Part shown: positions 35,261-47,401 of the stretch, piece by piece
Layout of the letters: every line of letters begins with the position of its first letter
Position numbering within the stretch: the first letter of the stretch is position 1
NCBI GenBank assembly: GCA_020205615.1
Contig: CM035170.1
Location: 10,348,311-10,412,310, forward strand
DNA length: 64,000 nucleotides
DNA from: Panax quinquefolius
Lineage: Eukaryota; Streptophyta; Magnoliopsida; Apiales; Araliaceae
Direction of reading: 5' to 3'
Made by a program: the position numbers and the translations under genes
Notes under the pieces: model-generated
Told to the model about the DNA's origin: nothing
What the model saw: the letters and a program-made list of their open reading frames with translations, nothing else
Database searches by the model: none

Positions 35261-37260
35261 ACATCTATTATAATGCATGTCTGTGTGTATGTGGTGATTC
35301 ATCTTCCACTTAGACTTGTGTGGTTCCTTAGTTAACCTTCTGTTAAATTGATTCTCTTTCTTCCACGTGTCCTTAGGTTTCATAAATAGTGATGAGTGTG
35401 CCTTACCTCTACTGTTCCTTCCCAGTTGATTCGTAGAGTTGGTTTTGCTTGACTCTACGATTCTTCGAGGTTGGTAAGTGGAGGTTGGGTTACTCTTCTC
35501 CTCTATGAAACCCAGACCAGCGATGAGATCCTTTACTTCTCTGAGTATAACTAGAAACAGTAGAACAAGGTTGAATCGGCTCTTCCAACTGTGAGGATTT
35601 CACAAAGGCAATGCCTCTACCAAAACTTGAGACATTACTAGTGCTAGTTTCCATTATCTTTTTTACACTTAACTCTAAGATGGATTCCCCAAAGCTGCCC
35701 ACATTACATCGAATGTGCTTCTCCGACTAGAGAGCAGCAAATCCGGTCCATGGATGATGAGGATTTGTTCCATGCAGAGATAGTCTTCTCTAGATCCTCA
35801 ATTTTAGAGGTTAGCTTAGACTCTCTTTGTGCATGATGTGTGTTTGTCTATTTTAAAGTTTCATTCTCAGCTTCAAGCTTAGAGAGAATATTAGTACTTA
35901 GAAGGGCTGTTTCAAGCTCTTCTTGAACTTTCTTCTTCTCCTCTTGAAGAAGTGAATGATCCTTAGACAATACTCTGAACCACTTTATGTATTGATGTAG
36001 ATCAGTGGTTATGCCATGTAAAGCAGTTCTTAAGTCAATTATATCTACATCAGGAGAATTAAAATCAAATACCTCATCGATACTTACGTCATGTATGTTT
36101 AGGCTTTGTTTGTCCTTTGCATGTTTGGCCATTAAGCACAGATTGGCCATATGTGGTTCTTCCTCATCTCCGGAGTCTGCATTTGAGTCATTATTTGAAT
36201 CACTCCACGATCCTCCGGCAACCAGGCCTTTGTCTCTTTTCTGAGGCTTCTTAGTTCCTTTATATTCTTTCTTTCCATGAAATTTCTTCTTTAGTTCTTC
36301 TTTGATAGGCTTATTGCAGTTGGCAATGAAATGACCAGGTTTCTTGCAGTTGTAGCATAAATCATTCATTTGTTCATGGCTGACGTAGTTGCTGACTTTC
36401 TTTGGCTTGCCGATTCTGCCTTGTCGCATGAACCTTCTTAGTCTCTTTACCAAAGATAAAGAAAGTCATCGTCATCGTCTTCATCATCATCATAGTCAAT
36501 TTGATTATGACTTTTGATAGACCTTCATTTGCCTTGAGAGCAACACCCTTTATCCTTTCTTCTTCCTTCTGATAAGGTTTGGTAGCGTTGGGTCAACTCC
36601 GGTTAGATGCGTCGGAGATTTCCATACGATTGTTGAACTGTCGTCTCATTAAGATTCTTTGATTCTCTTATTGATGTGGTCTTTGCATCCCACCGCTTTC
36701 GTGAGGGCTCTCATGAACTTTATGGTTAGATCCTTGTTAGGATAGATCTTCCCATACGCTTCGTAAAGAGTTGAAAGCGAAACGTTGAATCTTTCATAGG
36801 AGTTGCGGTCACATTTTCTCCCTCGCATACGAGCCGAACATTTCATCACTTCTAGATATCAAGAGAGACTGCTTGTTCTCTCTGACTTCTTGATTCCTTC
36901 CGTGCATAATCGCTATGATGCTTCCCAAACATCCTTATTTGTTTTGTTTGTTTACAACATTTTCAAACAGATCGTCCTCTAAGGATTGGAACAAGATGTT
37001 CTTCGCCTTTTATCAAGTTGATAGCTCTCTTCTGCGTATTCCATCCCATTCTTCTTTAACTTTGATTTGTACTCTGTTTGGATCGTCAATGGTTGGTGCA
37101 AGCTTTGTTGGTATATAGGGCCCAACAAGAACAGTCTCAAATAGATCTTCATCTATTGAGTCCATGTAGGCTTGCATCCTGACTTTCCATGTAGGCTTGC
37201 ATCCTTGTTGCACATTGGTGGCTTCTTTGCTCCCCTAGTCTGGATTCGCTTGAACGAAAG
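35261..37260 (-). pseudogene. Copia gag, broken
   Basis: Minus-strand remnants of a copia Gag. The N-terminal part is in short frames at 37213-37013 (WKVRMQAYMDSID) and 36849-36649 (FNVSLSTLYEAYGKIYPNKD, LTIKFMRALTK). The longest piece (36453-35848, 201 residues) holds a zinc knuckle CYNCKKPGHFIANC followed by a lysine-rich stretch, an acidic segment and a coiled-coil-like end (LEAENETLK). The region 35847-35261 is the gag-to-protease linker with a short frame at 35702-35490. Stops and shifts separate all parts, and the part right of about 36450 is especially rich in small indels. The solo LTR at 32777-35260 cuts the linker. Confidence 0.75.
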
Positions 37261-37301
37261 TGCCATTTGGATCTACTAAAGCATGTAAGTTAAAATAGAA
37301 C

Positions 37302-37316
37302 CCTTTCGATACCAAT
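37302..37316 (-). promoter_or_regulatory. Primer binding site of the copia element
   Basis: Minus strand TTGGTATCGAAAGGG directly follows the LTR end (37317). It resembles the initiator-Met-tRNA complement TGGTATCAGAGC with changes. Confidence 0.7.
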
Positions 37317-37707
37317 TGTTAGTTCTAGTAGCACAAGTTATCTGAAGGGGATTGAATAGATATTTGAAAATCTTTTCTCTTTTAAACTTGTTCTTAGATA
37401 ATGATTAAAACTTAGCGGAATTAGTATTTGTTTTAATCTTCTTTACCAAGCAATGGAGTTATGAACGAGTAAGGCAGTTATAGCAGATATAGCATGAATG
37501 TAAACGACACAGTTGTTTTTAAGTGGTTCAGGGCACTCAAAGCTCCTAGTCCACTCTTCTACTCAACGAGTAGGATATCCACTAAGGATGTCTTTTATAA
37601 TCTTCTGAATCAAACAGATTCCTTCTAGACCAACAGTCTAGCAACTTCTCTAGTTCACTCTTGAACTCTTCAATTCCAGCAGACTTGGCTTTCTTATAGT
37701 TCACTAC
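37317..37707 (-). mobile_element. Truncated 5' LTR of the copia element
   Basis: In plus orientation TGTTAGTTCTAGTAGCAC... is collinear with the first ~390 bp of the LTR at 23697. It stops at TTCACTAC, where gypsy LTR sequence (AAGACCCC) begins. About 1.15 kb of the LTR is missing. Relative to the left LTR it has lost single C, G, A and several G bases in its first 45 bp. Confidence 0.85.
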
Positions 37708-40203
37708 AAGACCCCAACTTATTATAAATAAAATCGAATTTCCTCTAATTATTATTGTGAATAATAAGTATTAATTTGATATAATTCTCTCATATGGGTG
37801 AAATGTGCAAATTTTGCAAAATATGCAAGTGGTTATAAAATAATCATCATTGTTTGGAATATTCATTTGGTCGTGGAATATTCTTGTTGTTTGGAATATT
37901 CGTATTTACTGCAAGCACCATTTGTGGGCCCCATAATGTAATAATTGTCGATGAAGAAAACGATAAGTTTGAGTTTTTATAAATAATCTACAGAAGTTGT
38001 TACCAAGTAACACCGCTGAATACCCGTGGTTAAAATACAAGAATACGCGCGTGGATGCACAAAAGATTGATGAATTATCGATCCTTACGTAAGAAGGCAC
38101 TACTCAATAATTGTTACAAAGTAGTTACTGCTCAATATTTTATTTTATCGATTCAATAATTGTCATATTGATATTTTATATTATCATTGTTTCAATAATT
38201 GTCATCGCACAAGATTTCCCATTATCGATCAATAATTCATATTATTTGAATAATATTATTAGATAAGATTATTGGCAATGTCTAGAAAGTTCACAAGGAG
38301 AGGTTTGGTCACCTAATCATGCCGCCAAGAAGAGAAATTTTATCGAAAGCCCCTCTTCCTCGAAACTACCGGTCATTATAAAATGTGATTCTCAGAATAT
38401 TATTTGTGAATAATTAATTATTGATTCATATGATAAGGAAATATTTATTTTATGTGGATATAAATGTTGGATATATTTATTGTGGTTAAAAATGAAAGAG
38501 TTAATGTTGAGGTGTTTTATCAAGATTTTTGTTTGAATGAAGGTATTAAAAATTAAACCAAAGTGTTTTTAGATATATCATGTGAGTTATAATTTTTAAT
38601 CCGACCGCTGATCGTTGTAATTTTTGGATATGTTATACATATATAAGTTGAGTATATGTCCACAAATTTTGAACCGTTAAAAAATGAACGATGATTTGTT
38701 ATGAAATTTTAAGAGGTGACCGATTCAAAATTGTTTAGTATCCGAATTTAGCATTTTGGTGAAAATTTAGAATTGAGTGGGCCCCACTTGTGGTTGGTGA
38801 AGAAATGTGCTGAATTTTATTTCAAATGTGGTGGGTGGGAATAGTAGTAGTAAAAAGCCATCAGTCAGTCAGTCAGTCAAGTCTCGCTAACATTTTCCTA
38901 TAAATAGAGGGCTAAGTTAGAATTGAAAATCACACCGTAAAACATAGTTTTCTTTTCTCTCTAGATTATCGAGTGTATTTTGTGAGTATTTAGATACTTT
39001 GTGAGTTTCTATTCATCAAGCAAAGTTTCCTTCAAATTTTATACCGATATTCCGATCGTAAGTACTCGATATTTTGAGGTAAGGGTGTTATTTTCTTCTT
39101 AAAATGATATTTTCTTCAATATCATTATACCAAAATATTGGTATGAACTTTTATCAAATTTGGAACTTTTTGTGTCGGGTTACTATTCACGATACTATTC
39201 ACTATTCACGATACAATATACTCATTCACGAATACGACACTATTCACCTAAAAAAATGAAAATTTCTTCTTTTTGTCCAAGATGTCTATTATGGTTACTA
39301 TCTTTGATCAGATCCATGTTTTGATCTTTATTCTTGAATTTTGCTTCAAAATTGGTTATTATGGAGTATTATTGATCTCGATAAACTCTATACTAATCCT
39401 TACTATTTGTCCTTCCGCTTCACCGGATTCGCTTTTCTTTAAAATATTTTTCATCATCCTCACCCTAAATGATGATATTACTAAATATCTTCTACCTCAG
39501 AAAGTGCAAAGAGATGAATGATTAATCGATGAATATCTTTGGCCCAGAGTGCAAAAGATGAACAGTGTTGAGATGAATACGACCAAACTGGTGATATAAA
39601 ATGAATATCTTCGCCAGTAGTGCAAAGATGAATATTTGATTAAAGATGTATATCGATTGTTGTTACAGGATAAAATATTGATGATGGACTTTTAAATCTT
39701 AGAAGATAGTAGAACTCATTCTCTACTCGACTTTTCTAATGGATTGTTGTTTCCACCGCAGCTTGTTGAGATCTAAAACTTGTTGTCTATTATATTTTAT
39801 CGATTTTTCCTCGTCAAGACTAACGATAATTTGTCAGATATTATCTTAGTCATAATATTCTTTATCGGGCTAGTTGAGCTCACCCTTTTCCTTTTTGTTC
39901 CATTTTTCTCGTGAGGTGAGAAACATAAGCAGAACTAGCTCTGGGTACGGAGTGATGGTTCTAGAAAGATGTTTTAGCAAATTCTCACTATTTCGTAAAA
40001 TAAGTGTTTGAATAATTGTAATGAGGACTTATTTGAGTGTGGATATTGTCTAGAAGACAATATTTGTATTTAAACTCACAAGATATGTGTTGTCGATTTT
40101 TTGCACGACAATCAGACATATTATCAAGTTGTAGTTTGCTTTCTCGTACCATGTATTCATGCACTCGTAATGGGTGTCAGATACCTATTTTGGGGGCATC
40201 ACA
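37708..40203 (+). mobile_element. 5' LTR of gypsy E4 (subfamily B)
   Basis: It starts AAGACCCCAACTTATTATAAATAAAATCG, lacking the first TGT of the LTR, and ends GGGGGCATCACA at 40203, followed by a primer site. The order of features is the same as in other B LTRs: U3, TATAAATA (38899-38906), TACTATTCAC units (39178-39245), stem-loop repeats (39480-39640) and the GGGCTAGTTGAGCTCACC block (39865-39890). It carries many one- to five-base indels compared with the B LTRs at 17590 and 32777. Confidence 0.88.
38899..38906 (+). promoter_or_regulatory. TATA box of the E4 5' LTR
   Basis: TATAAATA in CCTATAAATAGAGGGC. A short CAGT tandem (38866-38881), absent from the sister LTRs, lies just upstream. 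Confidence 0.65.
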
Positions 40204-40205
40204 AA

Positions 40206-40218
40206 TTGGTATCAAAGC
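40206..40218 (+). promoter_or_regulatory. Primer binding site of E4
   Basis: TTGGTATCAAAGC, two bases after the LTR, identical to the site at 12534-12546. Confidence 0.8.
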
Positions 40219-40379
40219 TTAGGATATGGTCTCCAAGCGAGATCGGGGAATAGAACTAGAGGGGAGAGATGAGTAAATCCTTCGCTAGTGTGTCCTATCT
40301 AAGCTTATTTGTTGGTCACCATAATATAGGATATTATGTGATATGTTAATTTGTTTAATTAACCCTTGTTTTATGGCAA

Positions 40380-41560
40380 GATTTAAGAATGGTCACGAGA
40401 ACGTTAACAATGGAGTGTATGAGACTGTGGAACAACCTTTAGTTACAAACCAGAGAACGTGCAAATGTGAAGGCAATAATCCTCCCAGAACAACACTACC
40501 GAACAAACGATGAATGATGGATGTTTAGAGTTTTTTCAGCTTTTATGCAAAACCGCATTTAGGAAACTCGTGCACAAAATACGGTGGAAATGATAGTAAT
40601 GCGCGCTTTTGTCACAAATGCAAGCAAGCTTCAAAGAGTCAGGACCACCGTAATTTAAGGGAAAGCCGGATCCGATCACGGCATGGAAACGTGGGTCAAG
40701 CAAATTACCAAGATATTCGATGTCTTGGGATGCACGGAGGAACAGAAGGTTCCATTCGCCACCTTTTTATGTTCCATGCAGAGGCGTATCACCGTGGGAG
40801 TCTCAGAAGCGCACTCACCAAATTACCGCACTCAAAGATGTCTTGGGAAACATTTTAGAACTATTCAATGACAAGTACTTTCCTAAAAGTATTCGGCATA
40901 TACGAAGGAGGTGGAGTTTATCGACCGAACAAAACAACACGACGGTGTCCCAAAGACGAGGCGAAGTTTGCAGAGTTATCCAGTTTGCACCTCATTTGGT
41001 CGAAAATGAGGAACGAATGACAAGGATGTTTCGAGAGGTCTAAAGTCCGAGATTCTAAATATCTTATATCTCATAAATTTTCTTTATATTCAGATGTTGT
41101 AAATGGGCTCAATTATTAGAGCGAGATAATGAGTATGTTCAACCGAGGGACCACAACCAGTGGTCATACCGGATGATGTTAGCCATCGAGCGATGATAAC
41201 CAACGAGGAGGAAAAATACTTAACAAAGGCGGTAACCACTCTGGGTGGTCATCGTGGCCATGATAATAGGAGAGAGGTGAGTCAAGTGGAAATTTCAGAA
41301 AGAGGAGATTCAACAATGACGGAAGACATCAACAAGAAGAAGACCAAAGACCAACAACAAATTTAGGGGAGGAGAACGACCGCCAGCTTAGATGTTACAA
41401 ATGCGGAAAGAGGGACATATCACCAAACCGCCCACAACAATCCAAGGTATGTTACAACCGTGGAAAGGAAGGCCACATAGCTCGGGATTGTTCTCAGAGC
41501 AAAACCAAGTTCAACGGGATGGTGACTCCAAGGGTCGTCCCCGATAAGTCAAAATCACGG
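40380..41560 (+). pseudogene. Gypsy E4 gag, heavily frameshifted
   Basis: Collinear with gag of E3 (12720-13874) but readable only in short pieces: WVKQITKIFDVLGC (about 40690), ELFNDKYFPKSIRHI (about 40855-40905) and two zinc knuckle relics at about 41385-41500. In the second knuckle the middle Cys is Arg (CYNRGKEGHIARDC), a TGT-to-CGT change. Indels occur every few tens of bases. Either a very old copy or a badly resolved stretch of assembly; the neighbouring LTRs show the same pattern. Confidence 0.82.
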
Positions 41561-44500
41561 TTCCTCGAAGAGCGCTTTGTCGCGATCGCCAAAACGCGAG
41601 GAACCCGAACGAGGTGATTACGTAAGATAATCTTGAACTCTCAAGTTTATACCTTACTAGATACCGCTTCTACCCATTCTTTTATCTCTCCCGCTTGTGC
41701 TCAACGCTTAAACTCGACTCCGAGAAATTAGACTTTGATTTATCGTTGAGACTCATTGGGTGAAACTTTTGTACATCCACAGCTTTATAAATCTTGCATG
41801 ATCCAAGTCAGCACTATCACATTACCTATTGATCTTATCTCTTTAAAGATACTTGCTTTTGATGTGATTTTAGGAATTGATCGTTAACCACCATCATCAT
41901 GCCAAAATTGATTGTTTTCGTAAGGTCATTAGTTTTCATATTCCTAACCAACCCATATATACGAATTCAAACAACTAAACCACTAAAATCACCACTATCA
42001 TATCAAGCCATAAAGCTATTCGCTTATTGAAAAAACTGGATGTCAAGCTTTCTTAGCCCATGTTATGGATTTGAACAAAGACAAGTCGATTTGAATAATA
42101 TTTCGTTGTTAGAGAATTTCCGATGTATTTCAAGAACTTCCTGCCTACCCCCGTAACGTGATGTCAATTCTTTATCGACCTTGAACCGCACAAAACCCAT
42201 TTCTAAAACCCCATATCGAATGGCTCCTATTGAACTTCGTGAGTTAAAAGTCCAACTACAGAAATTGTTAGACATAGGTTTCATTCGGCCCTAGACATCT
42301 CCTCGGGGTGCTCCTATTTTATTCAGAAAGAAGAAAGACGGAGTATGCGATTTTAGATTGACTACCGAGAATTAAACCATGTCACCATCAAGAATAGGTA
42401 TCCGCCACCTCGCATTGATGACCTGTCGACCAACAGCAAGGAGCACAATTCTTTTCAAAGATCGATCTTCGCTCGATATCATCACCAAGATTAAAACCGA
42501 GGATATTCCAAAGACCGCCTTCAAAACTCCTGGTGACGGCATTATGAATTCTTAGTCATGTCTTTTGATCGACTAATGCTCCCGCCGCTTTCATGGATAT
42601 GATGAACCGTATATTCAAGGAATATTTGATCATTTGTTGTTGTTTTTATCAATGACATCCTCATCTATTCCAAAAGCCGTGAAGATCATGAGCACCATTT
42701 GAAGTCGATACTTGAAAGGCTTCGTGAAAAAAAGCTTTATGCCAAGTCAAGAAATGTGAGTTCGCTTGAGGAAGTAGCATTCCTCGGGCACGTGGTGTCA
42801 AAACATGGAGTATCCGCTGACCCGCAAAGATCAAGCAAAGACAAAGTTGGGAGCAACCAAAGTCTCCATGATCAAGTGCGATGAAGCTTTCGGGCTTAAT
42901 GGTTATTATCGAGATTCGTGGAAGGATTTTCTCAATCGCTACTCCGCTAACTCAAATTGACTCTTGAAAGATACAAAATTGTGATGGAGCGAGGAATGCG
43001 AGAAGAGTTTCCAAGAGCTCAAGAGAGAGACTCATTTCTAAGACTGCTCGCAATACCATCCGGTACTTGGATGGATTTGTTATATACAACGATGCTTCGC
43101 AAAGGGTTAGGATGCGCTCATGCAACATGGGAAAGTCATAGCCTATGCCTCACGACAACTCAAAGAATATGAGAGGAATTATCCTACTCATGATCTAGAG
43201 TCATGCAAAGTGAATGATTCAAGGCTTGAAAATTTGGAGACACTACTTGATGGGGAGAAAGTGGAGATTTATACTGACCATAAAAGCCTCAAATATTTCT
43301 TCACCCAAAAGAACTCAACATGCTAAGAACGACGCTTGGCTTGAACTATTGAAAGATTACGATCACACTATTCAATATCATCCTCGAAAAGCGAACGTAG
43401 TAGTCGATTTATCGAAAGTAGAAGATCATATGCGAGTACGAAAAGCGATATTGTCAATGCAAAGGCCCATTCTCAGATGACTTGCAAAAGGATGGAGGTA
43501 GAATTAAAGACTCTGTGGACCCACATGATGATGGCGAATATACGAGTAGAACCGACTTTTAATCGATAAAGTTAAAGTCGCTCAAGCTACTTACATGGAG
43601 CCGATGCGTATGAAGAAGAAAGTGCAAGAAGGAGCTATTCCGTAAGCAAGAATCGATGAAGAAGGAATACTTAGATTCAACTCCGCACTTTGTTCCTAAC
43701 GATTCTCGACTTGAAGCATAGAATCATGATGGAGGCACACAACACACCGCTTGCAATCCATCTCGGGAGTACCAAAATGTATCATGATATTCACATACAT
43801 TTTGGTGGAACAATACGAAGAGAGAGATCGCGAGTTTATCTCGAGGTGTTTAACTTGTCAACGTAAAAGGCGAGCATCAAGTGCCAAAGGGTCCATTACA
43901 ACCACTTGAGATTCCGAAATGGAAGTGGGAACACATTACTATGGATTTCAAGCATGTGTCTTCCCAAAGTTTCTCAAGGCATAGATGCTATTTGGGTTAT
44001 TGTTGATAGATTAACCAAGTCCGCCCATTTCTTGCCGATACGCGAGACTTATTCCTCGAACGCCTTGCTAGTATGTACGTGAATGAGATTGTGAGATTGC
44101 ATGGCGGCATGCCAAGATCCATAGTTTTGGATCGTGACCCAAGATTCACTTCACGATTTTGGGTTAGCTTACGTAAAGCTATGGGCACGGATTTATTTAT
44201 TCAGGCTCAAAGATACCATCCTCAAACTGGACGGACAATCGAGAGGAGGACTATTCAAACCCTTGAAGATCTATTAAGACTTTGTGTCCTAGATTTTAAA
44301 GGAAGTTGATAAGTACTTGCCACATCGGAATTCTCCTACAACAACAAAGCTTATCAAGCAAGTATAGGCATGGCTCCATTTGAGGCGCTAGATGGACGAA
44401 AGTGTCGCTCTCCAAAGATGTCGGGACGAGGTGGGAGAAGCAACGTTGTTGGGACCGTAATTAGTACGCATGACTACGTAAAAGATCCAAATGATTCGAC

Positions 44501-45028
44501 AACGATTCAAACCTCACAAGATCGACAAAAAAGAGTTATGCCGATCTTCATCGAAAGGACGTGGAGTTTAATATCGAGATCATGTATTGTTACGTGTTGC
44601 TTCCATGGAAGGGAGTTACAAGATTTGGAAAGAGAGGAAAGCTCAATCCACGATTTGTTGGTCCATTTGAGATTCTTGACCGAATAGGAAATGTGGCCTA
44701 TAGACTCAAGATTACCTCCAAGTATGTCTCGTGTTCATAATATTTTTCACATATCCATGCTTCAGAATATGTGAAAGACCCGAACCATATTATTAAGTAG
44801 AAAACCAGATTTAGATAGCCAAAGATTTAACGTATTTAAGAAGTACCGTTAAGATCTTGATATAGAAAGAGCATGTCCTACGCACTCAAGGTTATACCAC
44901 AAGTTAAGGTTTTGTGGAGAAACCATGCTATCAAGAAATGACCGGGAGTTGAATCGTAAATGAAAGCGAGGTATCCTCACCTTTTCAAACACTGTACGTA
45001 TGTCAATTTCGAGGACTAAATTTCATAA
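41561..45028 (+). pseudogene. Gypsy E4 pol, heavily frameshifted
   Basis: The whole pol is present in order but in fragments: protease (STHSFISPACAQRLN at about 41670, with the site Asp-Thr-Ala-Ser instead of Asp-Thr-Gly-Ser), RT (about 42190-42960, with [10 protein letters not shown] where [10 protein letters not shown] is expected), RNase H ([34 protein letters not shown] at 43120-43326), integrase ([24 protein letters not shown] at about 44070-44170) and the chromodomain-like tail to about 45028. It contains a single protease copy, so E4 is an ordinary B element without the E3 duplication. No functional product is possible. Confidence 0.85.
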
Positions 45029-45038
45029 GGAGGGAGGT

Positions 45039-47401
45039 TAGAAGACCCCAACTTATTATAAATAAAATCAAATTTCCTCTAATTATTATTGTGAATAATA
45101 AGGTATTAATTTGATATAATTCTCTCGTTATGGGTGAAATGTGCAAATTTTGCAAAATATGCAAGTGGTTATAAAATAATCATTGTTGTTGGGAATATTC
45201 ATTTGGTCGTGGAATATTCTTGTTGTTTGGGAATATTCGCATTTACGCCAAGCATTTTGTGGGGCCCCATAATGTAATAATTGTTTGATGAAGAAAAAAA
45301 CGATAAGTTTGAGTTTTTATAAATAACTACAGAGTTGTTACTGCTAACACATTGAATAATACTGTGGTTAAAATACGTAATACGCTGTGGATGCATGATG
45401 ATTGATGAATTATCGATCCTTACGTAAGAAGGCACTACTACTAATAATTGTTACAAGAGTTATCGCTCAATATTTTATTTTATCGATTCAATAATTGTCA
45501 TATTGATATTTTATATTATCATTGTTTCAATAATTGTCACCGCACAATTTTTCCCATTATCGATCAATAATTCATATTATTTGAATAATATTATTAGATA
45601 AAGATTATTGGCAATGTCTAGAAAGTTCAACAAGGAGAGGTTTGGTCACCTAATCAAGCGCCAAGAAGAGAGAAATTTTATCGAAAGCCCCTCTTCCTCG
45701 GAACTACCGTCATTATAAATGTGATTCTCATAATATTATTTGTGAATAATTAATTATTGATTCATATGATAAGGGAAATATTTATTTTATGTGGATATAA
45801 ATGTTGGATATATTTATTGTGGTTAAAAAATGAAAGAGTTAATGTTGAGGTGTTTTATCAAGATTTTTGTTTGAATGAAGGTATTAAAAATTAAACCAAA
45901 GTTTTTTTAGATATATCATGTGAGTTATAATTTTTAATCCGACCGCTGATCGTTGTAATTTTTGGATATGTTATATATATATAAGTTGAGTATATGTCCA
46001 CAAATTTTGAACCGTTAAAAAACGAACGTATGATTTGTTATGAATTTTAAGAGGTGACTGTTCAAAAATTGTTGAAGTATCCGAATTTAGCATTTTGGTG
46101 GAAAATTTAGAATTGAGTGGGCCCCACTTGTGGTTGGTGAAGAAATGTGCTGAATTTTATTTCAAATGTGGTGGGAATAATAGTAGTGTAAAGCCATCAA
46201 AGTCAAAGTCAAGTCTTGCTAACATTTTCCTATAAATAGAGGGCTAAAGTTAGAATTGAAAATCACACCGTAAACATAAGCTTTCTCTTTTCTCTCTAGA
46301 TTATCGAGTGTATTTTGTGAGTATTTAGATACTTTGTGAGTTTCTATTCATCATCAAGTTTTTCCTTCAAATTTTATACCGATATTCCGATCGTAAGTAC
46401 TTGATATTTTGAGGTAAGGGGTGTTATATTCTTCTTAAAATGATATTTTCTTCAATATCATTATACCAAATATTGGTATAAACTTTTTATCAAATTTGAA
46501 ACTTTTGTGTCTCGGGTTACTATTCACGATACTACGACTATATTCACGATATACGCTATTCATTCACTATTCACGGCATTATTCAATTAAAAATGAAATT
46601 TTCTTTTTTTGTCCAAGATGTCTATTATGGTTACTATCTTTGATCAGATCCATGTTTTGATCTTTATTCTTGAATTTTGCTTCAAAATTGGTTATTATGG
46701 AGTATTATCGATCTTGATAAACCGTTATACTAATCCTTACTATTTGTCCTTCCGCCTCACCGGATTCGATTTTTTTTAAAATATTTTTCATCATCCTCAC
46801 CCTAAATGATGATATTATCTAAATATCTTTTCCCAGTAGTGCAAAAGATGAATGATTAATCGATGAATATCTTTGGCCCAGTAGTGCAAGATGAACAATG
46901 TGTGAGATGAATACGACCAACCGGTGATACAAAATGAATATCTTTACTCAGAAGTGCAAAGATGAATATTTGATTAAAGATGTATATTGATTGTTGTTAC
47001 AGGGATAAAATATGATGATGGACTTTTAAATCTTAAAGATAGTAGAACTCATTCTCTACTCGACTTTCTAAATGGATTGTTGTTTCCGCCGCAGCTTGTT
47101 GATCTAAAACTTGTTGCTCATTATATTTTATCGATTTTTCCCCGTCAAGACTAACGATAATTTGTTGTATATTATCTTAGTCATAATATTCTTTATCGGG
47201 CTAGTTGAGCTCACCTTTTTCCTTTTTGTTCCATTTTCTCGTGAGGTGAGAACATAGCAGAACTAGTCGGGGTACGAGAGTTGGTTCTAGAAAGATGTTT
47301 TAGCAGCCTCCTCACTATTTCTCGTAAAAATAGTGTTTGAATAATAGGACTTATTTGAGTGTGGATATTATCTAGAAAATAATATTTGTATTTAAACTCA
47401 A
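45039..47401 (+). mobile_element. 3' LTR of gypsy E4, end missing
   Basis: It follows a purine tract (AAGGAGGGAGGT, 45027-45038) and starts TAGAAGACCCC, a damaged TGTAAGACCCC. It is collinear with 37708-40203, with TATAAATA at 46231-46238, but stops after TTTGTATTTAAACTCA (about 47401). The last ~130 bp, including GGGGGCGTCACA, are absent and non-repetitive sequence follows. It shares with the 5' LTR many deviations from other B LTRs (for example TATCGGGCTAG for TACTGGGCTAG). Confidence 0.85.

Larger units (their letters stand above)
23697..37707 (-). mobile_element. Sirevirus-like Ty1/copia retrotransposon (5' LTR truncated)
   Basis: On the minus strand the order is: partial 5' LTR (37707-37317), primer site (37316-37302), gag, protease-integrase-RT-RNase H, a non-coding spacer with a 20-bp array, an envelope-like frame, polypurine tract (25260-25242) and 3' LTR (25241-23697). 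PR-INT-RT-RH order defines Ty1/copia. A long extra frame downstream of pol, together with several AGGGGGAG-like tracts and repeated palindromes, fits the Sirevirus genus as described in the literature. A solo gypsy LTR (32777-35260) interrupts it. No gene is intact. Confidence 0.88.
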
